In this document: in pieces, positions 7,911 through 16,668 of the stretch
How positions within the stretch are numbered: the stretch's first letter is position 1
How the letters are laid out: every line of letters begins with the position of its first letter
Source: Synechococcus sp. CCY 0621
Lineage (GTDB): Bacteria; Cyanobacteriota; Cyanobacteriia; PCC-6307; Cyanobiaceae
Direction of reading: 5' to 3'
Assembly (NCBI RefSeq): GCF_019038465.1
Contig: NZ_JAFKRH010000010.1
Location: forward strand, 164,265 to 228,264
Length of the DNA stretch: 64,000 bases
Position numbers and translations under genes: made by a program
Notes under the pieces: model-generated
Told to the model about the DNA's origin: nothing
Seen by the model: only the letters and a program-made list of their open reading frames with translations
Databases searched by the model: none

Positions 7911-8848
7911 GGTGCCAGCGGCAGCACGGGAAAGGGTTCAGGTGGTGCCCCCAGGATGCGATGGGCTGGGGTGAACCCGGCCAGGTCGGCGCCCATGCGG
8001 AGCACCGCCTCGAAGAATTTCGGCGAGAGCAGCAGCAGCGGTGCGGCCAGGATCTGAAAGAGGCGTGGCGGCAGGGCCAGCAGCCGGCAGCCTCGGGCCG
8101 GATCGCCCGGCTCGGTCGCGTCCTGAAGACGGCGCAACATGCTGGCGTAGGTCAGGGTGTCATCGCCTCCGAGGGGCAGATGCACCGGCTGGGCATGGTC
8201 GCCCCCCGACGAGGGCAGGAGGTGGGCCAGATGCAGCGCCACGGCGGCCAGCTGGCGGCAGTGGATGGGTTGCCGCAGGCCCCCCTCGCCGGGTAGGGGC
8301 AGCAGGGGCAGGCGGCGCAGCAGCTGGCGCAGCTTGCTCAGGTTGCGATCGCCCAGGGGGCCGGCCTGGCCATAGATGAGGGTGGGCGCCAGGATGCGGA
8401 GGGGCAGGCCGTGGGCCGCGCAGGTCAGCGTCAGCTGCTCCTCTGCCTGTCGCAGCCGTTGCACCAGACCTCGGTCGAAGCCATTGGCGGCGAACCGCTT
8501 GGTGATCACCGAGGAGGAGGAGCAGGCGATCACCCCCTGCAGGGAGGCGAAGCCGAGCGGGTCGGTGCTGGCATAACGGGCCACCCAGGGTGCGAACGAC
8601 CAGATGGGGGCAAAGCTCACCAGCAACCCGGACGGGGCCATGCCCAGACCGTTGGCATGGTCGAGGTCGCAAGGCAGAAAGGGAGGTGGATCGCCACCCC
8701 AGGCGGGCGACTGCGGAGGACGTCGGCCAGCCACCACCAGCTGGGTCCCCCTGGCCAGCTCCATCAGGGCCTGCCCGCTGGGGGTCGTGGCTCCGAAGAG
8801 CGTGATTGGGGCGGGGGCCGGGAGGGCCAAGGGGGAGATCAGAGGCAT
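7907..8848 (-). CDS. NAD(P)-dependent nucleotide-sugar epimerase/reductase-like SDR protein
   Basis: About 313 residues with an N-terminal Rossmann-like strand ITLFGATTPSG and a segment CSSSSVITKRFAANG in the catalytic region. The canonical YxxxK is not obvious, so catalysis may be altered or the assignment only fold-level. It has the size and operon position of the WbpV-type reductase/epimerase that acts with WecA/WbpL-like transferases, typically on 4-keto-6-deoxy HexNAc. I chose ATG 8848, which overlaps the upstream stop by 10 bp. A GTG at 8875 would add nine residues but increases the overlap to 37 bp. Confidence 0.7.
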   Translation of the reverse strand: MPLISPLALPAPAPITLFGATTPSGQALMELARGTQLVVAGRRPPQSPAWGGDPPPFLPCDLDHANGLGMAPSGLLVSFAPIWSFAPWVARYASTDPLGFASLQGVIACSSSSVITKRFAANGFDRGLVQRLRQAEEQLTLTCAAHGLPLRILAPTLIYGQAGPLGDRNLSKLRQLLRRLPLLPLPGEGGLRQPIHCRQLAAVALHLAHLLPSSGGDHAQPVHLPLGGDDTLTYASMLRRLQDATEPGDPARGCRLLALPPRLFQILAAPLLLLSPKFFEAVLRMGADLAGFTPAHRILGAPPEPFPVLPLAP

Positions 8849-9573
8849 TCGTTGCCATCCAGGCGGCCATCCCACCCCGTCAGTCGCCAGAGGGAGGTGC
8901 GCACCTGGTCGCGCCAGAGCCGCAGCTGGGATTCGGGGCGCAGATCACCGGTTTCGGCGTCAGAGCCCTCCACCTGCCAGCCGGTGCCGGCAAAGACGAT
9001 CCGGGCGATGGCCAGGGTACGGGCCATGTGGGTTTCGGCTGTGACGAAGGTGAGCTGTCCCGGTCCGGGTCTGGTCTCCAGCATTCGGGCCAGGGCGGTC
9101 ACCTGACCGACGGTGTCGCAACCGGCAAGCAAGCGCAACAGTTTCGAGGTGTCCTGGGGCCAGAGCCTTCGGTTGCGGAGGTGGTTGTAGGTGATGGCCT
9201 GGTACTCGGCGTTGCCCTGCAGTACCAGCAACGCACCTGGTCGCTCCCGCCAGAGGAGAAGGGCCGACTGGCTCCGCCAGGGATCCTCAATGAAGGCGGT
9301 GATCACCTGGGTCCCTTGTCCCGTGCTCGTCTTGGGCGCCGTGACGGTGTCTCTCCCTGACGTTGGCCCCGGACCCCGGGTCCCCTGCCAGGCGGGAGAG
9401 AAAAACCAGGCGACCACGGCCACGATGCCCAACGCCATGGCCCCCAGGCGGGCTGTGCGGTTGGCCCAGAAGCGTTGCAGGGGGCTGCCCTGGATGGTCC
9501 GGGGGGTGTGTCGCCGCACCCGTTGCCGCTGCCGTTTCCGGTCTGCCCCGGCCGGCCCGCTCTGCTCTGGCAA
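8839..9573 (-). CDS. YdcF/ElyC-type DUF218 membrane-anchored protein
   Basis: The 244-residue protein has a basic N-terminus, one transmembrane helix (about residues 44-62) and a DUF218-like globular domain. Signs of the domain are ALLVLQGNAEY, a central helix with a TVGQVTALARML pattern, and FVTAETHMARTLAIAR, which resembles the TSxxHMxRA motif of the family. DUF218 proteins such as ElyC and SanA affect envelope polysaccharide or peptidoglycan lipid-carrier metabolism, but no reaction is established. Position between epimerase and glycosyltransferase genes supports an envelope role. The degree of divergence leaves moderate uncertainty. Confidence 0.65.
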   Translation of the reverse strand: MPEQSGPAGADRKRQRQRVRRHTPRTIQGSPLQRFWANRTARLGAMALGIVAVVAWFFSPAWQGTRGPGPTSGRDTVTAPKTSTGQGTQVITAFIEDPWRSQSALLLWRERPGALLVLQGNAEYQAITYNHLRNRRLWPQDTSKLLRLLAGCDTVGQVTALARMLETRPGPGQLTFVTAETHMARTLAIARIVFAGTGWQVEGSDAETGDLRPESQLRLWRDQVRTSLWRLTGWDGRLDGNECL

Positions 9574-9601
9574 GGGAATTGACGCGCAGGCCCAGGTGAG
9601 T

Positions 9602-10468
9602 TTATCTGCCCTGTCCCGTTCTCATCCGGGCCTTCCCCAACACAGGGATCCGACTCCAGAGACGCCTGACATAGCGCAGCAGGAAGGGGATCCACCAGAG
9701 CCAGCCGAACGCCCGCCCATAGGCCAGCCGGACCTCCTGAAGCCGCCGGCGGGTCTGCTGGCCGCTGACACCCGCCTCGCCCATGTGCACCAGCTCCAGA
9801 TCCAGTGTCCGGCACGAAAGGTCGGCGCAGGCGCTCAGGCGGAGGAAGTAGTCGAGGTCGGCGGAGAGCCGGAAGGGTGCGGCGAACGGATCGACGCGCC
9901 GGCGGGCCCCCGGCCCGATCAGGGTGGCCTGGTGGGGTGGGGTGGAGCCCAGAAACAGGTTGAGGCGATAGGCCCCACAGCTGGAGAAGGCCGTGCTGCG
10001 TCCCAGCCGGACCGCCCCGTCCTTGCCTGGCCCTGCATAACGGCCATGGCAAACCACCAGATCGGGTGGGTCGCCCCCTGGCGTGGCCGGCCGGGTCGCC
10101 TTGAGCGCCTCCTCGAGTGCGGTGGGGCTGGCTGCCCAGTCGTCACTGCCCCAGCACAACAGCCAGTGGTCCGCGGGCGCGGCAAGGAAGCCCTGGTTCA
10201 TGGCGCCAAAAATGCCAGGACACGTCGGCTCCTGGGGCTGCCAGGTGAAGCGCTTGTCCCGGTGGCAGAGGGCCTCCAGCCAGGCCCGGTGCTCCGCTCG
10301 GCTGGGCCCGTCGATGAACAGCACCCGCCAGTGGGGCCAGCTCTGACGTTGCAGGGAGGTGACCAGCCGGGGCAGCAGCCGGTAGGAATCGAGAGTGGGA
10401 ACGATCAGGGTGAGCCCTGTGGCGGATCCAGGGGGCAGCGGGGCGCCTGCGGCAGCGGGGGAGCTCAC
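9602..10468 (-). CDS. Family 2 glycosyltransferase
   Basis: The 288-residue protein begins with a GT-A fold signature: LIVPTLDSYRLLPRLVTSL, a VLFIDGPS strand, and LLCWGSDDW as the metal-binding acidic motif. It most resembles GT2 enzymes that add one sugar to a lipid-linked repeat unit. The C-terminal basic hydrophobic stretch may bind membrane peripherally. Donor and acceptor cannot be predicted. Its start overlaps the carbamoyltransferase stop as ATGA (10465-10468), so the two are probably co-translated. Confidence 0.85.
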   Translation of the reverse strand: MSSPAAAGAPLPPGSATGLTLIVPTLDSYRLLPRLVTSLQRQSWPHWRVLFIDGPSRAEHRAWLEALCHRDKRFTWQPQEPTCPGIFGAMNQGFLAAPADHWLLCWGSDDWAASPTALEEALKATRPATPGGDPPDLVVCHGRYAGPGKDGAVRLGRSTAFSSCGAYRLNLFLGSTPPHQATLIGPGARRRVDPFAAPFRLSADLDYFLRLSACADLSCRTLDLELVHMGEAGVSGQQTRRRLQEVRLAYGRAFGWLWWIPFLLRYVRRLWSRIPVLGKARMRTGQGR

Positions 10469-12216
10469 CCCTGCCGGCGGATCAGCACATCTCCCAGCAC
10501 CAGGAGGTCCATGCGGGTGCGCAGGAAGCAGTCGAGGGCCTGGGCGGGGGTGCAGACGATCGGCTCGTTTTCGTTGAACGAGGTGTTGAGCACCATCGGC
10601 ACGCCGGTCTGGTCGGCGAAGGCGCGGATCAGGCGGTAGTAGCGGCCATTGTCCGCCGCGTTCACGGTCTGGAGACGGCCGCTGCCGTCCACATGGGTGA
10701 CAGCTGGGATACGGGCCCGCTGCTCCTCACGGATCGGATACACCTGCATCATGAAGGGCACCTCCCCATCGAGGCTGAACCAGTCGCCCACCGCTTCCTC
10801 CAGCACTGAAGGGGCGAACGGACGGAACGATTCCCTCCGTTTGATCTTGAGGTTGAGGATGTCCTTCATGTCGGCGCGGCGAGGGTCGCCGAGGATCGAA
10901 CGGTGCCCCAGGGCCCGCGGTCCCCACTCCATGCGGCCATCGAACCAGCCGATCACCAGCCCCTCGGCGATCGCCGCCGCCACCTGTTCACAGAGGGCAC
11001 CTTCCTCCGGTCGCTCCAGGCTGCACTGGGCCTGCTCCAGGGCCATGCGGGTGTTTGGGCTGGCGAGCAGTTCCTCCACCTCTCCTGGCGCCGGCTGGCT
11101 GCCCAGGTAGGCATGGCGCATCGGCGCGCTGCGGGTCCGTCCCAGGCTGTGCCACACATCCAGGGCGGCGCCGAGGGCGCCCCCGGCGTCACCGGCGGCC
11201 GCCTGCACATAAACCCGCTGGAACGGGGTGGCCAGGGTCAACTTGCCGTTGGCGACCGAGTTGGCACCGCAGCCCCCGGCAATGCAGAGCTGGTCGCTGG
11301 GGTGGGTCCGGTGCAGGGCCCGCAACAAGTGGAAGAAGGCTTCCTCGTACATCGTCTGGGCCGAACGGGCGATGTCCATGTGGTGCTGCTGGAGTGGCTC
11401 CTCCGCCTGGCGGGCAGGACCGAGCAGGGCTTCCAGCTCCGGGCTCCAGTGGCCGCCCACCACCGGGGCCCCATGGCTCCACTGGTGGGGCAGCTTCTGG
11501 GTGGCGTGCAGGAAATAGCGCAGATCCAGCCGATAGGTGCCGTCGGACTGGAGCCTCACGATGCGGCGCATGGCCTCCATCCGGGTGGGCTGGCCATAAG
11601 GCGCCAGCCCCATCACCTTGTATTCGTCGCCGTAGTTGGGGAAGCCCAGGTACTGGGTGATGGCCGTGTAAAAAGCGCCCAGGGAATGGGGGAACCAGAT
11701 CTGGCCATCGAGGCTGAGCTGGTTGCCCTGGCCATGGCCCCAGGCGCCGCTCGCGAAGTCGCCGAACCCATCCACCGAGATCACCGCCGCCTCCTGGAAG
11801 GGGGAGGCGAAGAAGGCCGAGGCGAGGTGGGCCCGATGGTGCTCCACGAAGTGCAGTCGGGCCCCGATCTCCGATCCAGGGAAGGCCAGGGCCAGTTGCT
11901 GGGCCAGGCCGGCCCGTTCCCGCTTGTTGCGCCAGCGGGCGACCAGGAAGCGGGGATCGGGGCGGTGCCCCAGGGTGTACGCCACCTTGCGCCAGCGGTG
12001 GGCCCCCGGCTGGGAGTTGATGGCGATGTGGTCGAGGTCGGCTGGCCCCACGCCGGCATCGGCCAGACACCAGGCGATGGCCTCGGAGGGAAAACCGGCC
12101 CAGTGTTTGATGCGGCGAAAGCGCTCCTCTTCTGCCGCGGCGACGATCACCCCATCCCGGACCAGGGCGGCGGCCGCATCGGCGTGGAAGGCATTGATGC
12201 CCAGGATGAGCGTCAT
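10465..12216 (-). CDS. NodU/CmcH-family O-carbamoyltransferase
   Basis: From the ATG at 12216 the protein is 583 residues and begins TLILGINAFHADAAAALV. That is the ASKHA/Kae1-like N-terminus of the family, followed by EEERFRRIKHWAGFP. The C-terminal half holds the carbamoyl-phosphate-binding domain with RMEWGPRALGHRSIL and LNTSFNENEPIV. NodU-type enzymes transfer a carbamoyl group from carbamoyl phosphate through a carbamoyl-adenylate to a sugar hydroxyl, so it should decorate the polysaccharide or its precursor. An upstream GTG (12297) adds 27 proline- and histidine-rich residues outside the family and is rejected as the start. Confidence 0.93.
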   Translation of the reverse strand: MTLILGINAFHADAAAALVRDGVIVAAAEEERFRRIKHWAGFPSEAIAWCLADAGVGPADLDHIAINSQPGAHRWRKVAYTLGHRPDPRFLVARWRNKRERAGLAQQLALAFPGSEIGARLHFVEHHRAHLASAFFASPFQEAAVISVDGFGDFASGAWGHGQGNQLSLDGQIWFPHSLGAFYTAITQYLGFPNYGDEYKVMGLAPYGQPTRMEAMRRIVRLQSDGTYRLDLRYFLHATQKLPHQWSHGAPVVGGHWSPELEALLGPARQAEEPLQQHHMDIARSAQTMYEEAFFHLLRALHRTHPSDQLCIAGGCGANSVANGKLTLATPFQRVYVQAAAGDAGGALGAALDVWHSLGRTRSAPMRHAYLGSQPAPGEVEELLASPNTRMALEQAQCSLERPEEGALCEQVAAAIAEGLVIGWFDGRMEWGPRALGHRSILGDPRRADMKDILNLKIKRRESFRPFAPSVLEEAVGDWFSLDGEVPFMMQVYPIREEQRARIPAVTHVDGSGRLQTVNAADNGRYYRLIRAFADQTGVPMVLNTSFNENEPIVCTPAQALDCFLRTRMDLLVLGDVLIRRQG

Positions 12217-12472
12217 GAAGCGGGTGAACCGGTTGGCGGGGGCGGGGTGGTGCTGGTGGCGTCGGCCAGCCTCGGAAGGGTCCGGGGATCCACGCACCGT
12301 TGCAGCGTCATGGAGCCGGGAGGCTGGCTCTCAGGATCGGATCGGCCTCGCCATCCCCGAACGGAAGGACGGAACACGGGAGCCGATGACCCGGCGGGTT
12401 GGGCATTCAGCGGCAGCCGGATCCTAGGGGACATTCCCGGGGGCAACCTGAGGGCGCAAGGCGGCGTGTCGT

Positions 12473-14293
12473 TCACGGGTGTGGGGCCGCGGACAGGCTG
12501 ACGCCGAGGTGAACCTCCAGCCAGTGCTGCAGCACCATCAGGCTCCAGCGCCGGTACCAGGGCGCCAGGTCGATCCCACGGGGGGTCGAGGGCAGCCGCA
12601 GTGCCAGGGGTGAGGCCGGGTCGTCGAGCCAGAGCTGGAACGGAAAACGGAACCCCTGCTTGGGGCGGTTCAGAAACCAGCCGGGCAGCTCCGGCAGGCT
12701 GTCCGCCAGCAGCTGCTTGCCATGCGCCAGCCGCAGGGCGGCGGGGATCGGCGCCAGCCGGCGCTGCAGCTGGGCATCCACCAGGGGCAGGCGCAATTCC
12801 AGGCCGGCGGCCATGGCCATCACATCGCTGTCCGGCAGGAGCTGGTTGCGCAGGTAGCGGGTGCCCTCCAGCCAGGCCACCCCTTCGCGCCCGCCGGGTG
12901 CCTCTGCCCCGCCAGCTTCGCCGGTCGCAGGCGTCCCAGCTGAGGTGCTGAGCCCCCAGTGCGCCAGCAGGCGCTCGATTTCGTTGGGGGAGAACAGTCC
13001 CCGGAAACATCCGTAGGCCTGGCCGAGGGACGCGGGGGCCTCCAGCAACCCCGTGATCCGCTGCAGCCTGGCCCGGCGCCCCTGGGGCAGCCGGTGCAGA
13101 ATCCAGGCCGCCGGCGGACCGGCCGGTCCGATACGGCGGCGCCAACGGCATAGCTTCGGCACCATTTGGAAGCTGGGGTAGCCCCCGAACAATTCATCGC
13201 CGCCAAGACCGGAGAGGGCCACCTTCAGCCCGTGCTCCGTGGCCAGCCGGGCCACACACCAGGTGTTGTATCCGTCGATGGAGGGCTGGTCCTGGCTGGC
13301 CAGGAAGGCGGGCAGCCACTGACGGACCTGGTCGGCCGAGAGGTTCAGAGGCGTGTGATGGGCACCGAAGTGGCTGGCGATGCGGTCCGCCGGCCCGGAT
13401 TCATCGAAGCCGCCGGCCCCTGCCGCCTCGAACCCGATGGTGAAGGTGTGCAGGCCCCGGGGGGCCAGCGCCAGCAGGGAGGCGGAGTCGAGTCCGGCGC
13501 TGAGGAACAGCCCCACGGGCACATCGCTGACCATGTGGGCCGCCACGGAGTCCTCGAGCGCCGAGCGGGTGAGGGCCACGGCTTCGGCCGCCGTCATGCC
13601 GGTGTCGCGGCTGGCACCGTCGAGGCTCTCCGGCAGGGCCCCCCAGGGATACACGCTCAGCTCACCCCGGTGCCAGCTGGCGGCGTGGCCGCTGGGCAGG
13701 CGCTGAACGCCCTGCACCAGGGTGGCGGGCTCGCTCACCGATCCGGTGGCCAGGTAGCGAGCCAGGGACTGGCGATCCAGGTGGGGCCGGTTCGCCTCGG
13801 CCGCCAGCAGGGCCCGCAGTTCTGAGGCGAAGGCGAGCGATCCCTCCGGACCGCTGCGCAGGTAGAGGGGCTTGATGCCATGGGGATCACGGGCGAGCAG
13901 GGCGCTGCGCTCGCGGCTGTCGTAGAGGCAGAAGGCGAACATGCCGCGCAACGCCGCCAGCCCGTCCCGTCCCCAGCGGATCAGCCAGGCCAGCAGCACC
14001 TCGGTGTCGCCGCTGCCTCGGAAGTGCTGCCCCTCCGCTTCCAGCCGGTGGCGCAGCTCGACGTGGTTGTAGATCTCACCGTTGAAGACCAGCTGCCAGC
14101 GGCCGCAGGGGGAGGCCATCGGCTGGTGGCCCAGGGGAGAAAGATCCAGAATCGCCAGGCGCCGGTGGACCAGGCAGGTTTCGGCGTCCTGCCAGACGCC
14201 GGCGTCATCGGGTCCCCGGTGGGCGAGGCGGGGGCCGACCCTGGCGGCGAAGTCGCCCGGTTCCCGGCCCAGCTGGCCCGCGATGCCGCACAT
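12473..14293 (-). CDS. asnB: Glutamine-hydrolysing asparagine synthetase (AsnB family), probably a glycan amidotransferase
   Basis: The 606-residue protein starts MCGIAGQLG, with Cys2 as the glutaminase nucleophile, followed by RLAHRGPDD and FNGEIYNH. The synthetase P-loop at 265-270 reads SAGLDS rather than SGGLDS, a variant I associate with AsnB proteins of polysaccharide loci. Canonical AsnB makes asparagine from aspartate. Homologues in O-antigen clusters amidate uronic acids, and the position here between a carbamoyltransferase and a GT4 gene favours that. The start is fixed by the catalytic Cys. It lies 5 bp after the upstream GT4 stop, and a 256-bp gap follows downstream. Confidence 0.88.
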   Translation of the reverse strand: MCGIAGQLGREPGDFAARVGPRLAHRGPDDAGVWQDAETCLVHRRLAILDLSPLGHQPMASPCGRWQLVFNGEIYNHVELRHRLEAEGQHFRGSGDTEVLLAWLIRWGRDGLAALRGMFAFCLYDSRERSALLARDPHGIKPLYLRSGPEGSLAFASELRALLAAEANRPHLDRQSLARYLATGSVSEPATLVQGVQRLPSGHAASWHRGELSVYPWGALPESLDGASRDTGMTAAEAVALTRSALEDSVAAHMVSDVPVGLFLSAGLDSASLLALAPRGLHTFTIGFEAAGAGGFDESGPADRIASHFGAHHTPLNLSADQVRQWLPAFLASQDQPSIDGYNTWCVARLATEHGLKVALSGLGGDELFGGYPSFQMVPKLCRWRRRIGPAGPPAAWILHRLPQGRRARLQRITGLLEAPASLGQAYGCFRGLFSPNEIERLLAHWGLSTSAGTPATGEAGGAEAPGGREGVAWLEGTRYLRNQLLPDSDVMAMAAGLELRLPLVDAQLQRRLAPIPAALRLAHGKQLLADSLPELPGWFLNRPKQGFRFPFQLWLDDPASPLALRLPSTPRGIDLAPWYRRWSLMVLQHWLEVHLGVSLSAAPHP

Positions 14294-14298
14294 TGGCT

Positions 14299-15480
14299 CT
14301 AGGCCTCCAGGTGGGCCAGAAAGGTGCGGCGGGCCGCCTCCGGGCTGGCCTGCTCCCGCACCCAGGCCAGGGCCCCGGCGGAGAGGCGCTGGCGGAGGCC
14401 GCGATCGGCGCAGATCGCCGCGATCGCCGCCGCCATGGCGGTGGGTTCGCTGGCCACCAGCTGGCCCGTGCCGCCGTCAATCACATAATCCTCCGGGCCG
14501 CCACAGCGGGTGCTGACGACCGGAACCCCGCAGGCCATCGCCTCGAGGGCCGCAATGCAGAGGCCCTCCTGGTGGGAGGGGATCACAAACAGATCCAGTC
14601 CCTGCAGCACCTCCGCCAGGGCGCTGGGGCCCAGACAGGGGTGGCACTGCACCCGTCCTTCGAGACCCATCGCCGCCAGGGGGCCCTCAAGGCGATGGAC
14701 GTCCTGTTCGCCCGCCAGCACGAGTTGCACCGGATGCCCCTGCGCCACGACTCGGGCGACGGCCTCCAGCAGCAGGGTGATCTGCTTGCGGGGGTCGGCG
14801 TAGCGGCCAGCGAAACCGATGCGCCAGGGCACAAGCCGCTCAGGGGCGGGATGGAAGATGGCGGGATTCACCGGCATGCGCATCACCCCGTCCATGGGGC
14901 GGTGGGCGATGGAGGCCAGGGCCTTGGCCGTGTAGCCGCTCAACGCCAGGATGCGCCCCCGGGGGGCCTGGAGCACCTGACGTTCCAGCCGGCGCAGCAC
15001 CGGGGCGTTGAGGCTCCGGTCAAGCAGCCGCCTCGGCCTGGAGAAGCGTTTGACGCGGTCGACCCGGTCGTCCTGCCAGGGGGTGGCCACCCAGGCCAGA
15101 AAGGGGATCCCCAGCCTGGCGAAGGGGGTGGCGCAGAGGGGATTGCCGGTGACCGACAGATGCAGATCGCAGCTGGCGATCAGCTGGCGCCAGGCCCGCC
15201 TGGGCAGGTAATGGGTGAACTCCAGCTCCGGCAGCCAGGCCCCCAGGCCATGGCCTTCATGGTCCCCGTAGACGCGGCGTTGCATCTGGCCGGGCCGCCG
15301 GCCGCTGGGGACGGCATGGAGGGGAACCGACAGCTTTGGATGGGTGCTCCAGGGGGCATACCAGGCGAAGACGGGCTCGACGCCGAGCTCCTCCAGCATC
15401 CGGGCAACGCAGGCTGTCATGGCGGGAACCCCCCCATCCACCGGCTCGATGGTGCTGATCAGGGCCCGCCGCCGGCTCAT
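14299..15480 (-). CDS. Family 4 glycosyltransferase
   Basis: The 393-residue GT-B protein opens with an N-terminal glycine-rich strand (EPVDGGVPAMTACVARML). Its C-terminal donor domain has GFAGRYADPRKQITLLLEA, VLAGEQD and PSHQEGLCIAALEAMACGVPVVST. The ExxxxxxxE-type EGLCIAALE motif is typical of retaining GT4 enzymes that use nucleotide-sugar donors. It is cytoplasmic or peripheral. It overlaps the epimerase stop as ATGA (15477-15480) and precedes asnB by 5 bp, so it belongs to the same translational run. Sugar specificity is unknown. Confidence 0.9.
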   Translation of the reverse strand: MSRRRALISTIEPVDGGVPAMTACVARMLEELGVEPVFAWYAPWSTHPKLSVPLHAVPSGRRPGQMQRRVYGDHEGHGLGAWLPELEFTHYLPRRAWRQLIASCDLHLSVTGNPLCATPFARLGIPFLAWVATPWQDDRVDRVKRFSRPRRLLDRSLNAPVLRRLERQVLQAPRGRILALSGYTAKALASIAHRPMDGVMRMPVNPAIFHPAPERLVPWRIGFAGRYADPRKQITLLLEAVARVVAQGHPVQLVLAGEQDVHRLEGPLAAMGLEGRVQCHPCLGPSALAEVLQGLDLFVIPSHQEGLCIAALEAMACGVPVVSTRCGGPEDYVIDGGTGQLVASEPTAMAAAIAAICADRGLRQRLSAGALAWVREQASPEAARRTFLAHLEA

Positions 15481-16511
15481 CGCTTAAGCCAGCCGAACAG
15501 GTCCCGGTTGTCACGGACCCAGCGGATCAGGTGCCGTACGCCTGCATCGACGCTGATCTGCGGTGTCCAGCCCAGCTGCTCGGCGGCCTTGGTGACGTCA
15601 CAGATGAAGACGGGTTGGTCGCCGGGCCGGGACTGGCCGCTGAGGGGGCTGAGCGTGATCGCCAGCTCTTCTTCGAGGAAGCGCAGCAAATCCCGCAAGC
15701 AGAGGGTGTTGACGGGGCCGCCGCCGATGTTGAAGGCCTGGCCGCTGATCGTGGCGCGGTGGTGCCAGGCGGCTTCATAGGCCCGGGCCAGGTCACGCAC
15801 GTCGAGCACGTCCCGGGTCTGCCAGCCATCGCCGTAAAGGGTGATCGGCCGCTCCAGCAGGGCGGCGATGCTGAACCAGGCCACCCATCCCTGGTCCTCG
15901 ATGCCGAATTGTCGGGTGCCGTAGATGCAGGACTGCCGGAAGGCGCAGGTGTGCAGGTCGTAGATGCGAGCGTAGTCGATCGTGTACTGATCGGCGACCC
16001 CCTTGGAGCAGCCGTAGGGCGAGTGGAAGTCGAGGGGCTGGCTCTCCGGCACGCCGGCGGGCAGATCCCGGAAGCGATAGCCATGGGCTGTCATCTCCAC
16101 CGCCACGGTTTCCATACCGCCGTAGACCTTGTTGGTGGAGGCGTAGAGCACGAAGCTCTCGGGGGAATGGAGCCTGACCGCCTCCATCACGTTGAAGGTG
16201 CCGAGGGCGTTGATCTCGAAGTCTTCCCGTGGGTTGGTGTAGGAGGTGGTCACCGCCACCTGGGCCGCCAGGTGCAGCAGCATCGAGGGGCGCAGGCTGG
16301 CCACGACCTCGGCGAGGGCGTCGGCTTGACGGATGTCGACGCGATGGAAGGCGATGGCGGGATGCTGGCTGAGCAGCCAGCGGAGATTGTCCTCCGTGCC
16401 TCGACGGGACAGGTTGTCCAGGATCGTCACCTCCCACCCCAGGGAGGCGAAGTGCTGGGCGGCGTTGACACCGATGAAACCGGCGCCGCCGGTGATCAGG
16501 ATCGAAGGCAT
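15477..16511 (-). CDS. CDP-paratose 2-epimerase-like NAD-dependent nucleotide-sugar epimerase
   Basis: The 344-residue extended SDR has GGAGFIG at residues 8-14, LHLAAQVAV, a YASTNKVYG segment and the catalytic YGCSK pair. The STNKVYG version, with Lys-Val after Thr-Asn, is characteristic of the RfbE/Tyv group that interconverts CDP-paratose and CDP-tyvelose, rather than of GalE. No CDP-glucose pathway genes (ddhA, ddhB, prt) are in this window, so the substrate may be another 2-epimerisable nucleotide sugar. A 157-bp gap without features separates it from the next upstream gene at 16669, so it may head its own transcript. Confidence 0.85.
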   Translation of the reverse strand: MPSILITGGAGFIGVNAAQHFASLGWEVTILDNLSRRGTEDNLRWLLSQHPAIAFHRVDIRQADALAEVVASLRPSMLLHLAAQVAVTTSYTNPREDFEINALGTFNVMEAVRLHSPESFVLYASTNKVYGGMETVAVEMTAHGYRFRDLPAGVPESQPLDFHSPYGCSKGVADQYTIDYARIYDLHTCAFRQSCIYGTRQFGIEDQGWVAWFSIAALLERPITLYGDGWQTRDVLDVRDLARAYEAAWHHRATISGQAFNIGGGPVNTLCLRDLLRFLEEELAITLSPLSGQSRPGDQPVFICDVTKAAEQLGWTPQISVDAGVRHLIRWVRDNRDLFGWLKR

Positions 16512-16668
16512 CGAGATGGACGAGGCGAGGGAATCGACGGGAACAGGGCGGCGGGCGGAGAAGCCTTCCGATCGCGAAGGGTATGGAAGAGCGGCGGAGA
16601 GTGGAAGCCTCCGGCGGTCAGGGCGGACCTTAATCCAACATCCAGATCCTCAGGAATCTTGCGACCTC

